Virus record (IMG/VR): IMGVR_UViG_3300025110_000024 | Location: 1 to 48,340 of that record | From: a virus | Strand: one strand, 5' to 3' | Length of the DNA stretch: 48,340 bases | Made by a program: the position numbers and the translations under genes | Part shown: piece after piece, positions 35,001-43,323 of the stretch | Layout of the letters: each line of letters begins with the position of its first letter | How positions within the stretch are numbered: the stretch's first letter is position 1 | Notes under the pieces: model-generated | The model's database searches: none | Told to the model about the DNA's origin: nothing | The model's input: only the letters and a program-made list of their open reading frames with translations

Positions 35001-38000
35001 ATTACGAAGATAAAATTAGGCAGAACTAAATTAAATTTAGAAGATGCCTCTATATATGATTTAGACCCTTCTCATATTAAATATAATTATACAGTTAAAA
35101 ATACAGAGAGTATGATTACTCACTTATCTAGAATCCCAAAACAATGGTTTAGTGCTTTAAACTCTAGAGTTCCTACAAAACCAGTCCCTACAGATATTAT
35201 AGAAGATATATTTAACGAAACTATATATAAGAAATATAAAGGTGATGAAAAATGGAATGCTAAGTTAAAGGACTACATGGAGAATCCTGAGTCTAAAAAG
35301 GAAGCAGAACTGTTAAATAATATTGAAAAGATTGGTATTAATGATTTGCTTGAAGTAATTAACTCTAATGAAGGTACAGCGTTTGCTGATGGAGCATATC
35401 AAAAATTACTAAGACTAAATAAAGAAATTGCTTATGAAAATGCTAAAGAAGATGGTATAAGAGCTGAAGATTTAAATGAATATATTACTGAAATAGAAGA
35501 TTTTAATACTGTAACTGATAGACTTATAAGGGAAAGTATACCATTAGCTAAAGGGAAGGACAGAAAAGGCTCTGTTTTATTTGCTCATAAATGGGTTAGA
35601 CCATATAGAATACAGGTAATGAGAAATTATATAATATCCCAAATTACTAAACCTAAAATAGGTAATTCGGGTGCAGCTAGAATGAGGCCTTATGACTTAG
35701 CTATGCAAGTTGATTTCGATAACTATAATAAGAATTTAAAGTTACTCAATAAGAGAGACGATATATTTTTCCTAGATACAGACTACAGAGCGATGAAGAT
35801 AAATACGCACCTTAATTTAAAAGAAAAGACTTTAGGTGAAGTATGGGATGCTTATGAAGCTGGTAAGTATAAAGGAATGGAGAAAGAAATTCAAGAAGTG
35901 TTTAGAGCTATGGTTATTAGGGTTCCTATGGATTCAATATCTGGAGCTCACGCACTTAATTTTATGGGATTTACAGGAAGATATGGACATGGAGTACTAG
36001 TTCATCCTAGAAGCATGAGAGCACTAGGTGGTGCTGACCTTGATGGTGATGAGGCTTTTATTTATTTTGGTGGAAGAGATGGGGCTGGTGCAGGTAGTGG
36101 AATGAAAAAATCTTGGAAAGACGTATTTGAATCTAATAAAAACGAGTTTGTTAGTTATGTAGGTAACAAGCCTGTTAAATTCAAATGGAATCCAGAGACA
36201 AAGAAAAAAGATATACCTGTTTACGAGTATAAGAATAAAGATGAATATGATAAATTGTCTAAAAAAGATAAGGAAAAATACTCTGAATACATACCTGACC
36301 CTAAAAAAACAGCTGTAAGTCATCCTGAAGGCAAGTATAAAGATAAATCTATGGCATGGCTTTTAACTCAAAATGAAAATGCTGAGTCTAGAATGATGTC
36401 AGAAGAGAAAGTTTTAATGTATTCACCTTCTGTAAGAAGAGAAGTGTCAGAAAGAACAGTTGAAGGTCGCAACCTGCTAGGAGGAGTAGCGACTATGACT
36501 AAGACTATGAAAAATGCTCACGACATAATGTCTAATGTAGGTGAGGAAGCTATAGTATTTGAGAGACAGAAAAATAAAAAAAAGGAAGTATATGAAGTCT
36601 TAATAAAACCTAGGCAAGAAAAAGAGTGGTTAGATTACGCTAGGAGACTATCAACATCTATGGTTGCTTTTTCTGCAGACCCTATGGACTCAGCAGGATT
36701 AAAACCTTTATCTAAGTATATGAGGGAATTGTATGATGCTTATTTTAAAATAGACGGCATAAGAAGGATAAAAGCTGATGGTTCTGTAGGGGAATGGAAG
36801 CCTATGGATAATAACTATTTTTATACAAAATTTAGGCCATTTAGCAAGACGCATGGATTCCTTCAAAGTGAATCAGACCAAGTTTGGAAGCTTAGAAAAG
36901 GTATTGTAAAGCATTTTGGAGAGTTAAATAATGCTATGTTCAGTAAAAATTGGCAAATGAATAGAGCTCATAGTGAGCAAGAGATTCGAGATAAGTTAGA
37001 ATTTTTAGGAGATTACACTAATAATGAGTCTGACTATACAAATATACTAGCTAAACAAGCTCGACTGTTAAAAGGAACAGATAGGTGGAGCGATAATATC
37101 TTAAATAAGATTGATATAAAAGAGCTAACTTCTCTTTATCAAACGATGAACAAGCTCGCTAAGCAATTTAAAATGCAGTATGGTAGTGGGTGGGTAGAAA
37201 AGGTTTGGGGGAGAGGTACTTTTACTATAACTCAAAATCAATTTGTAGATATGGTTCTAAATCCTAAATGGAAAGCTTATGAGGATGGAGATAGAGCAGC
37301 TAATGTTCAAAAAGGAGAAGTTGAAGGCAGACGATTTGGAAGAGAGGCTGTTGCTAACTACTATTTTGAAGAATTTGTAAAAGATTTAAACTATATACCT
37401 GAAGCATTTAGAAGAAAATGGCAGACTAAATATGGTAATATGAAAAATAAAGAGAGAAAAAAGGATACAGCTCTCATTGATTTTAAAAGAGCAGTAAAAG
37501 AAGGAAAGTTTACTCAACAGGAAAGAGTTGAAATGATGGAGGATATCTTAAAGGAAACAGAAGATTATATCGTAACTAACGACATTCATGATATGGTTTC
37601 TTTAAAGCTAATGTCTAACCATATTACAAAACATAGAGATGTTTTAACAGATGATATTATCTCTGAGTTACACTCAAAAGCTCAAGAGCTGAAAGATAAA
37701 AGCTATTTAAATGCAAAAGAAAGGAATGATTTATCTAGACATTTTGAAGAGGAAAATTATTTAAATAAAGATGTCGAAGAAGGTGGTCAATTCATTAAGG
37801 ATAAACAGATAGAGAGAGGTGAAAGAAGAGCTGAAGAAGAGGGTTCTGCTAAAATGGACCAAGCATCAATAGATGCAGAGATAAAAGCATTTAAAAAAGG
37901 TCGGTCTGTTCAAGAACAAAGATTATTTGATTATTTTATGTTAGGGTCTTATAACAGAGCTAGAAGAGACAAGAAAACCTTTGTAAAAGAGGAGATGAGA

Positions 38001-41000
38001 AAAAGAAAGGAGACAAAGCGAGATGCAAACACTATAAGAAGGTATGAAACTATGTGGTATAATACTTCTGGTGCAAGAACATCTATGGTAAAATTAGGGT
38101 TCTCATCTACTGCAATACCTTCTCAATCTATAAAAGCATTTTTAAAAGAGTATATGAACTTAACCACTAAAACCTTTAAAGCTTCAGAGAAGAAAAGTCA
38201 ATTAAAGCTTACAAAAGAGCAGTGGGAAACAGCTCAAAAATTAGATGAAATGAAAGTGGAATATGAAAAATCTGAAGTCCCTTTTATTGAGAAGCCTGTT
38301 CCAAAAGAAATATCTGAATCTTATGTAGGAGATATGGATACCTATGAAGGTTTAGTAGAAGGCAAGCTACCTAAAGACCAAGCAAAAGTAATTACAGAAT
38401 TAGCTGAAAATATACACTATATGCATAACAAAGAGGGTTTAAACTTAAACCATATAACTGCATCTATAATGGGTAAGCCTCTAAATGAGATGGATAAACA
38501 AGATTATATTGCTTTAAATGAGTTCTTGAAAGATATAAGAAAAGGCTCTATATGGCAAAGACTATTTAATGAAGATTCTCCAGATATGAAGGCAAGATAC
38601 TGGACGTTATTTCCTAAAGCAGTAAATAAAGAAATGATGAAATATGATGTCCTTTGGCTTAAAAAAGAAGGTTGGTTTAAAAGGAAGGGTAAAGAAGTGT
38701 TCGGTACTGTCGCAAAGCCTACTTGGTGGTTAGAGGGAATGCAAGATTGGATTAGTCGTATGGGTGAAAAAGCTATTGATTTAGGGGACAGGTTAAAGTC
38801 TAAGACATCATTTAAATTGGCTCCTTTTGTTGAGAATACAGTTAATGGTGAATTATTACGTCAATTTGCTATTAGGTCTATGGAGAGAGATTTAAAATAT
38901 AAAGTATTGACAGAAAAAAGCTCTGGAAAAAGCTTAGGACAAAGACAGACTCAATCTAGCGAATATGAAGTTAGATATAATGAAATGGCTAAAAACCCTG
39001 AAGTCCAGGATGCTTTAAAGAAGACATATAGTGTCACTTTTTTACAAGATGGAAAACCTGTTAGGAAAAAACTTACAGGAGAAGAAATAAAGACTCATAT
39101 CATGAAAGTCTATAAAAGCATGAATAAAGAAATTTTTGAGATTATTGGTGGAAAAAAAGGTGCTATGGGTAGATATCATTTAAAAGATAAGAAGGATAAG
39201 TTAAAATTTCATAACAATGATATCGAAGAGCCTATGCTAGATTGGAGATTATTTATTAAAGATATGACATCTTTGTATAAACAAGGTAAAGACATCCCTA
39301 CTAGTTATGGAATAGATGGCCTTAGGCAAGTGGCTCGTTCTATGATGATAGATTTAAAGCTTCAGGAAGTTGCAGATATTAAAAATAAATTAAGAAGCTT
39401 ATCTAAAAAGGGAGCTAAGAATTTTACAGAAGAAGAGAAGACATTTGTTCGCTACTCAGCTACAAATATAAAGAGATTGGGTGAAATGGTTAAGCGTATG
39501 TCAGAAAATAAGATAGCGAAAACAGGAGTATATGATTTTGGTACCTATTTTCCTCATATGTTTCATAGCAAGGCGGCAGCAAGAGAGTCTATTAATAGGC
39601 AATTAGAGGCAATAGAAAAAAGCGATTTAAGTGAAGAAGGTAAACAGCTTGAACGAAAAAAGATAATGATGAAATTGCACAATCTAACAGGCGACTGGAT
39701 GGATGTTAACTCTAACGAAATGTGGGATAAGTATGATAAAATAGCTCAAGAGATTATAGAGGGAAGAGAAAATAAAAAAGAGGTAATAAAGTGGACTGAG
39801 CTAAACAATATGTCCCCTAATATGAAATCTAGAACATCTCATCTTCCTGGCTGGTCTATTGACCATGGCTCTTATGAAATATATGCTACAAATATTGCTA
39901 ACACATACTTTAATCAGTTAAGTCAGATATTTACCAGAGGAATGATAAATGAATTTTCAAAAAGAGGAAAGAAAAAGGGTTGGGATAAAGTAAGGTTTGG
40001 TGATGGCAGTAAAATGACATTACTTCAAAAGTGGGAGAATTACTTAAAACTATATGCTCAAGATGCTATGGGTAATCCATCTGTTATCCCTGACTATGTA
40101 TATAATGACCCAGGTATGAAAGTTTCAGCTACTCCATATGGATGGTGGGCTGACAATAGGGTTAAAAAACGAATGCAAAAAATCAAAAATATGATTGTTA
40201 AGGACCCTACAAAATATGAAAATCTAAATGAGCTAATGAATGAAATACCATATTCTACATTAAATAGAATATCTAATCTTGAAGCAAAGTTTGAACTAGC
40301 GTCTCTCTTAGCTCATCCAAAATCAGCCGTAGGTAACGTATTTGGAGGAAGTCTTCATACTTTGCAGAGTGCTGGTTATCAAAATTGGAAACAAGGAACA
40401 GACATAAAATGGCTACAGAGGATAAATCCTGAATGGAAATCTAAAGACGATATACAAAAGTTTATTATAAAACACGGAGTTATCCCTGACTTTATGATGC
40501 ACGAATGGGGATTAAACCCCGAAGTTATAAAGCGTGGTAAAACTGAATTTATGACGGATGTCGTTAAACAGATGAAAGAGGGCCAGATAGATGCAAAAAC
40601 ATTTAAAAGTTTAACTGAAAAACATGAGTTAAGTAAAAGCATGATGAATATAGCTTCTCAATTCATGTCTAAACCAGAGATGATGCTTAGAAGACATGCT
40701 TTTATGGCTCACTATGTCCAGGCTTGGAAGAGATTTGATGGAGCTATAGACAATATAAACCATCCTTTCTTAATAGAACAGGCAAAAGCAGGTGTAAAAG
40801 CTACTCAATTCCTTTATTCTGCACCTTTCAGACCAGCATTTGCGAGAACAGCTCTTGGCAAAATTATGACTCGTTTCCAACTATGGCAATGGAATGCAGC
40901 AAGATTTAGAAATGATGTTAGAAAAGAAGCTGCTATCTTTGGATTACAAGAAGGTACTCCAGCATTTGAAAAATTCAAAAGAACGCTTCAGTTAGACATG

Positions 41001-41423
41001 TTTGTCTTTGCACTAGCTAACGTGTTTATGTATTCTATTTTTGAAACAGCATTACCAGCACCTTGGAATTGGCTACAAGATTCAGCTGATTGGGTATTTG
41101 GTGATGAAAAGGAAAGAGAAAGAACATTTATGGGTACATGGCCTGCAAATATAGCTCCTTTACAGCTAGTAACTCCTCCTATAGCTAGACTTCCTGTAGC
41201 TGGATTAGATTCATTTATAGCTAATGATTGGGAGAGGTTTTCAAACTACCATATATACACAATGTTTCCATTTGGAAGGGTAATAAAAGATGTTTCCCCT
41301 TGGGCTAAAAACAATCTAATGGAGAATCCAATGATGGCTATTGATAAGTTCTCAGGATTCCCAATGTATGGTATAAGCAGAATGGCTAAAGATTTAAAGA
41401 AAGAGGGAGTCTATAAGCCGTAA
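32052..41423 (+). CDS. giant multidomain virion protein with two-barrel RNA polymerase domain, 3123 aa
   Basis: Residues ~1290-1335 contain R1290-V-P, then H1318-P, then GGADLDGDEAF with D1329, D1331 and D1333. Order and spacing match the E. coli RpoC block (R425-A-P, H450-P, NADFDGD at 458-464), including the three Mg-binding Asp. Upstream, ~900-960 holds DGAII and DGGHVKSGQNKAF (K927, K932) and LLGKF (K948), a plausible first barrel with catalytic lysines (inference). The first ~230 residues include Gly/Ala-rich hydrophobic segments, suited to passage through membranes. The C-terminal ~500 residues are helical with AlaPheArgPro-rich stretches. It ends the ejection cassette. Giant virion RNA polymerases with this DxDGD motif are known in crAss-like phages, where they enter with the DNA and transcribe early genes. 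Confidence 0.85.
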   Translation: MAINPYGVVKQIEEQVAQEGQQQQQFSPSLDENQTRQLIEGFKANPNSFSEQSKAQLEQHASYHQIPFYPGDFNFGEAIMQFGKGFASGFTTLETGDHPDNEYENIARSLGHLVGFAPGIMATPLKMLGLAGTAARVAKVKSVPLWLAGKATKKAKKIVGPAIEQAAKGRAGATQTAAQFLTRGPVKHIAEGAFNLGLASGISAWQGGVDAIMSSAGHGAVFGGVFRGLGNVVQTGDKAADKTIRAIAGSVFQGLPSTMRGATSAEQVYEYLLGAYFGSHEVPWHKHRAGRFMRDMQKESVNNAELEFTRDPNLMGKRYAKEEQVVKDEIDNQIGKVMDPQLRRARGHFLLMELKRLGVDLTGKITKEGDVTKEGWELLNEINKGNLDKAQETMPELEHSPEGTKVDPAETRIVQKVRQLDLDIAKNERKLSILEKNLETEKKKGDTIVTEYASDEIPKIKDNILTLQKERIKILDAAKSVSEVLGEQIELDFESEPNSSGSSNRIVGWRAQQFAEKHLRKIWDLPEFESDIKADLKTLTANEVAGIFQKHISRGKEPNTEALMEELNSRYKTGFKDEIKGEIRQWLTKLNHGQKQRFLRIVYDPLKTEEDVETGGLRTIQEEKIEISDMPESGQTAGGNRKISIEPPKVIEEIYYKDGGKPETVGKGKNKRVVSPIFTFNDISVKDEATGSYKDMKLSRLRETDKNSYEKIIREVTKSMEKKKFYLFGGRGDADKLIFVKYHPHTKKHKLRDTLNKVMKGKKDIFNYSRDMFIEQNPDISRPKAMAMHRRAFTSNVLYDLGMNGLEYTPKNLEKIWHDNGFLANSLAFNKRAQIMFTPSWSGSPEAAISYFGKKGLNDKNFLGKKGQEKNKLRYILIDDLGDLPEGLHPEKLTNYDATFYGEIMDGAIIGTNRAVDYNNIDGGHVKSGQNKAFIVSPHAENGALLGKFMFHNAGDKLSAAMEKAGIHYIIPKSAAKQLGLREITKIKLGRTKLNLEDASIYDLDPSHIKYNYTVKNTESMITHLSRIPKQWFSALNSRVPTKPVPTDIIEDIFNETIYKKYKGDEKWNAKLKDYMENPESKKEAELLNNIEKIGINDLLEVINSNEGTAFADGAYQKLLRLNKEIAYENAKEDGIRAEDLNEYITEIEDFNTVTDRLIRESIPLAKGKDRKGSVLFAHKWVRPYRIQVMRNYIISQITKPKIGNSGAARMRPYDLAMQVDFDNYNKNLKLLNKRDDIFFLDTDYRAMKINTHLNLKEKTLGEVWDAYEAGKYKGMEKEIQEVFRAMVIRVPMDSISGAHALNFMGFTGRYGHGVLVHPRSMRALGGADLDGDEAFIYFGGRDGAGAGSGMKKSWKDVFESNKNEFVSYVGNKPVKFKWNPETKKKDIPVYEYKNKDEYDKLSKKDKEKYSEYIPDPKKTAVSHPEGKYKDKSMAWLLTQNENAESRMMSEEKVLMYSPSVRREVSERTVEGRNLLGGVATMTKTMKNAHDIMSNVGEEAIVFERQKNKKKEVYEVLIKPRQEKEWLDYARRLSTSMVAFSADPMDSAGLKPLSKYMRELYDAYFKIDGIRRIKADGSVGEWKPMDNNYFYTKFRPFSKTHGFLQSESDQVWKLRKGIVKHFGELNNAMFSKNWQMNRAHSEQEIRDKLEFLGDYTNNESDYTNILAKQARLLKGTDRWSDNILNKIDIKELTSLYQTMNKLAKQFKMQYGSGWVEKVWGRGTFTITQNQFVDMVLNPKWKAYEDGDRAANVQKGEVEGRRFGREAVANYYFEEFVKDLNYIPEAFRRKWQTKYGNMKNKERKKDTALIDFKRAVKEGKFTQQERVEMMEDILKETEDYIVTNDIHDMVSLKLMSNHITKHRDVLTDDIISELHSKAQELKDKSYLNAKERNDLSRHFEEENYLNKDVEEGGQFIKDKQIERGERRAEEEGSAKMDQASIDAEIKAFKKGRSVQEQRLFDYFMLGSYNRARRDKKTFVKEEMRKRKETKRDANTIRRYETMWYNTSGARTSMVKLGFSSTAIPSQSIKAFLKEYMNLTTKTFKASEKKSQLKLTKEQWETAQKLDEMKVEYEKSEVPFIEKPVPKEISESYVGDMDTYEGLVEGKLPKDQAKVITELAENIHYMHNKEGLNLNHITASIMGKPLNEMDKQDYIALNEFLKDIRKGSIWQRLFNEDSPDMKARYWTLFPKAVNKEMMKYDVLWLKKEGWFKRKGKEVFGTVAKPTWWLEGMQDWISRMGEKAIDLGDRLKSKTSFKLAPFVENTVNGELLRQFAIRSMERDLKYKVLTEKSSGKSLGQRQTQSSEYEVRYNEMAKNPEVQDALKKTYSVTFLQDGKPVRKKLTGEEIKTHIMKVYKSMNKEIFEIIGGKKGAMGRYHLKDKKDKLKFHNNDIEEPMLDWRLFIKDMTSLYKQGKDIPTSYGIDGLRQVARSMMIDLKLQEVADIKNKLRSLSKKGAKNFTEEEKTFVRYSATNIKRLGEMVKRMSENKIAKTGVYDFGTYFPHMFHSKAAARESINRQLEAIEKSDLSEEGKQLERKKIMMKLHNLTGDWMDVNSNEMWDKYDKIAQEIIEGRENKKEVIKWTELNNMSPNMKSRTSHLPGWSIDHGSYEIYATNIANTYFNQLSQIFTRGMINEFSKRGKKKGWDKVRFGDGSKMTLLQKWENYLKLYAQDAMGNPSVIPDYVYNDPGMKVSATPYGWWADNRVKKRMQKIKNMIVKDPTKYENLNELMNEIPYSTLNRISNLEAKFELASLLAHPKSAVGNVFGGSLHTLQSAGYQNWKQGTDIKWLQRINPEWKSKDDIQKFIIKHGVIPDFMMHEWGLNPEVIKRGKTEFMTDVVKQMKEGQIDAKTFKSLTEKHELSKSMMNIASQFMSKPEMMLRRHAFMAHYVQAWKRFDGAIDNINHPFLIEQAKAGVKATQFLYSAPFRPAFARTALGKIMTRFQLWQWNAARFRNDVRKEAAIFGLQEGTPAFEKFKRTLQLDMFVFALANVFMYSIFETALPAPWNWLQDSADWVFGDEKERERTFMGTWPANIAPLQLVTPPIARLPVAGLDSFIANDWERFSNYHIYTMFPFGRVIKDVSPWAKNNLMENPMMAIDKFSGFPMYGISRMAKDLKKEGVYKP

Positions 41424-41447
41424 TTTGACCGAGCGGTTCCACAAAAT

Positions 41448-41681
41448 TTATTTTTCTTCGTCTTTATCTAGCTCTTCCCTATGCTCTTCAAGTTTACCTT
41501 TTATAAACTTTTCAAAGCTTTCTTTCTTATCTAAATGTTCTGCTAAATACATAACAAGATTTTCTAATCCTATCATAAAAGTATTTAACTTTTGAGTTTC
41601 CATATACACATTAGATAAATTGATTTCTATATTTCTAACGCCTTCTTCTAGGCTTTTTTTGGTTTTTTTTGTTTTTGCCAC
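41448..41681 (-). CDS. small acidic coiled-coil protein, 77 aa
   Basis: I start at a GTG (41681) with GGGAGA just upstream. The open frame reaches an ATG at 41711, but that one has no ribosome site. The protein is a Lys/Glu helix with a coiled-coil-like middle. It is the last gene of the - strand operon and converges on the giant gene 24 nt away. The only possible terminator there is weak. Confidence 0.6.
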   Translation of the reverse strand: MAKTKKTKKSLEEGVRNIEINLSNVYMETQKLNTFMIGLENLVMYLAEHLDKKESFEKFIKGKLEEHREELDKDEEK

Positions 41682-41775
41682 GTGGTCTCCCTGTTGGTTT
41701 TCTATATCCATATATAGTGTTATTTATTCTTCTGACTAATCCCCAAAGGATTCTTAATTCTTCTTTATTACTCAT
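41635..41775 (-). CDS. AT-hook-like basic protein, 46 aa
   Basis: The start at 41775 has GAGG 5 nt upstream and abuts the previous stop; the longer frame from 41820 overlaps other genes. The tail contains TGRPRGKNKK, a GRP core flanked by basic residues as in AT-hooks, and ends in PRRRR. This suggests binding to the minor groove of AT-rich DNA. It overlaps the gene at 41448-41681 by 47 nt. Confidence 0.55.
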   Translation of the reverse strand: MSNKEELRILWGLVRRINNTIYGYRKPTGRPRGKNKKNQKKPRRRR

Positions 41776-41776
41776 C

Positions 41777-41929
41777 CTAACCTCTATTGCACCAATGTTT
41801 AGTGCCTGTTTTTTTCTCAAACAAAACCCAACCTAATTCTGTATCAGCCCAATGTACTTCTTTTGACTTACAGTATTTACATCCTTGAGGTCTAATTTTA
41901 GAGCCAAATTTCTTACTTTTTGTGTACAT
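41777..41929 (-). CDS. small Cys-motif protein, 50 aa
   Basis: Too short for the usual ORF cut-off. It reads MYTKSKKFGSKIRPQGCKYC with a CxxC at 17-20 and HWCNRG at the end, giving a third Cys and a His for possible zinc binding. The ATG overlaps the end of the previous gene by 17 nt, and the TAG is 1 nt before the next ATG. Tight packing supports it as real. Confidence 0.55.
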   Translation of the reverse strand: MYTKSKKFGSKIRPQGCKYCKSKEVHWADTELGWVLFEKKTGTKHWCNRG

Positions 41930-42209
41930 TTAAATTTTTCTCCATCTTTTTAATTGCTATTTCTCTGTCTTTATATATCTTATTTAATCGACGTTCTAAT
42001 AGTAATCGAGGATTTAAGGGGGGTTTTTTCTTAGGTAGGTGTTCCCCCCTATTGATAATAGATTGTAGCTTATTCACCTCTTTTTCGAGTTCGGAATTGT
42101 ATTCCCAAACCTCTTTTACATGGTTTTCTGCTTTTATTCTTTGTTTATGCTCAAAAGCATACTCTTCTTCAAGAGTTAATTTACATGGTGTCTTCGAGAT
42201 TTTCTTCAT
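41913..42209 (-). CDS. small coiled-coil protein, 98 aa
   Basis: Charged helices with a leucine-spaced coil (WEYNSELEKEVNKLQSII) and a basic C-terminus; AAGG ribosome site before the ATG at 42209. Overlaps both neighbours. Function unknown. Confidence 0.65.
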   Translation of the reverse strand: MKKISKTPCKLTLEEEYAFEHKQRIKAENHVKEVWEYNSELEKEVNKLQSIINRGEHLPKKKPPLNPRLLLERRLNKIYKDREIAIKKMEKNLNVHKK

Positions 42210-42444
42210 CTTTTACCTTATGTAATTTGTAAAACATACTTTGCACGCCCCATCTGGCATTAAATGCCCATAGTTCTAGTGTATGTTTTTTACCATTAAC
42301 CTTAAACTCAGCTACCCAACCTGGCTTAATAGTTGCAAAGCTACCATTTTTAGTATCTGCACCTCTCCATTTACCAGTTTCTGGGTCAGGTTTATAAGCT
42401 TTAGTATCTTTTTTTGCGAACCCTTTTGATATTATTTGTTTCAT
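42181..42444 (-). CDS. hypothetical protein, 87 aa
   Basis: A strong AAGGAGG site lies just upstream of the ATG at 42444. Basic beta-rich first half (KPDPETGKWRGADTKNGSFA) and aromatic centre; no membrane segment. Position inside the small-gene operon suggests an early accessory product. Confidence 0.7.
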   Translation of the reverse strand: MKQIISKGFAKKDTKAYKPDPETGKWRGADTKNGSFATIKPGWVAEFKVNGKKHTLELWAFNARWGVQSMFYKLHKVKDEENLEDTM

Positions 42445-42592
42445 AGAACCTCCTTATCCAAGCTTCTGATACACCTTCGCTGACGAAACCAAGGTCTATC
42501 TTACCATACTTCTTCTGTACGTAATTTCTTAGATTTTTTTCTGCTATTTCTGCTTTTGTTTTCTGAGCTTGGCTCATTTTCCTTGACGACAT
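42401..42592 (-). CDS. hypothetical basic protein, 63 aa
   Basis: The open frame reaches 42685, but its first 31 codons overlap the zinc-ribbon gene in another frame. The ATG at 42592, after AAAGG, gives a compact 63-aa helical Lys/Arg-rich protein. It overlaps the next gene by 44 nt. Confidence 0.55.
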   Translation of the reverse strand: MSSRKMSQAQKTKAEIAEKNLRNYVQKKYGKIDLGFVSEGVSEAWIRRFYETNNIKRVRKKRY

Positions 42593-42632
42593 TCTTTTTA
42601 CCTTTCTGAGAGAACCTCCCAGATATATCTTG

Positions 42633-42728
42633 TCAATTCTCTGCATACCCGCAGGTATTACATTGATAATGACAATCTTGTACATATACTAATTGTCCAC
42701 ATGCAAAACAATTTCTAGTTTCTATCAT
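42633..42728 (-). CDS. mini zinc-ribbon protein, 31 aa
   Basis: It reads MIETRNCFACGQLVYVQDCH and on to CNTCGYAEN. C7-x2-C10 and C23-x2-C26 form a complete zinc ribbon with little else, plus C19/H20. The ribosome site is weak. It starts the small-gene operon right next to the structured RNA and crosses a + strand promoter-like site. Confidence 0.5.
   Translation of the reverse strand: MIETRNCFACGQLVYVQDCHYQCNTCGYAEN
42663..42690 (+). promoter_or_regulatory. putative + strand promoter of the structured RNA
   Basis: TTGATA (42663-42668), a 16-nt spacer and TATACT (42685-42690) predict a start near 42697, about 65 nt before the first helix at 42761. The spacing equals that of the other promoter-like pairs in the window. 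It is antisense to the zinc-ribbon gene. Confidence 0.45.
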
Positions 42729-42760
42729 AGGACTTAGAATTTAATACTTCTGAGCATATA

Positions 42761-43319
42761 TAGCAAGTACAAAAGTTAGGTTTTAAAGGACAGAAAGGAT
42801 GAGATATGAAAGGGAGAATACCCTATAAATCTCTATGTACCGCCCCACCAGTGCTCACACAGTAGGATTCCTAACTTTTATAAGGTGGTTATCATGCACC
42901 CTGTACTTGCTAATCTATAGAAAAGCTTTTTTCTCATTCTATGGTAGTGCTTGCAAATAATTTACGATGCAAGTTCCTGGAATAAACTTAGTGTAACTTC
43001 TCAGGACTGCCATAGCTCTAGCTACATACTTTTCTAATTTAATTGGGAAGTATCTTTTCGACGAGATATTCTTCTAATAGTTCAATTTAGATATAATCAG
43101 TTAACTTAACTTTACCATTAGTCTAGCATTACTTCCCAAATCTTCGGGCAGAGTAAAGAGAGTGTGTCACGAGGAGTGTGACGGCTGACTCTGCCCTAAT
43201 TTATAGTAAGGTTTAATAGCAAAGCAGAGGTTAATTACCTAGGACCCCTGAACCGTACTATCTTGACCGATACGGAGCTTCATTATTTAACGTGTACCGC
43301 TCCCGTCGTACCTTACTAA
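42761..43319 (+). ncRNA. candidate large ornate non-coding RNA (~560-620 nt)
   Basis: This gene-free segment is packed with long helices. 42761-42780 pairs with 42870-42879 and 42903-42912 (two perfect 10-bp halves split by a hairpin arm). A nested hairpin lies at 42801-42833. 42939-42947/43007-43015 closes a three-way junction holding 42950-42955/42968-42973 and 42975-42979/43002-43006. 43043-43052/43130-43139 is a perfect 10-bp stem. 43146-43154/43188-43196 (9 bp) encloses 43166-43170/43178-43182. 43204-43212/43310-43318 is another 9 bp. Wobbles such as U42945-G43009, G42949-U42974 and U43165-G43183 pair only in the + RNA; one weak helix (a228-c247) argues the other way. Size and style recall the ROOL/GOLLD-type giant RNAs of phages, but no family consensus could be checked. 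Confidence 0.7.
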
Positions 43320-43323
43320 TTAT

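Noticed and set aside
32052-41423. N4/T7-like single-subunit RNA polymerase
   Set aside because: The visible motif is DLDGD with R-x-P and HP, which is the two-barrel type. No T7-type motifs were noticed.
41424-41447. Bidirectional terminator between convergent genes
   Set aside because: Only a very short ACCG/CGGT hairpin with a loop too small to be convincing.
41920-42225. + strand 101-aa ORF
   Set aside because: Shadow of the - strand coiled-coil gene at 41913-42209. Phe/Ser/Leu-rich and lacks a ribosome site.
42761-43319. Group I or group II intron
   Set aside because: No convincing P3-P7 core or domain V was found. The - strand GTACGGTTC near 43250 looks like a domain V end, but the pairing partner fails. 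No split gene flanks it.
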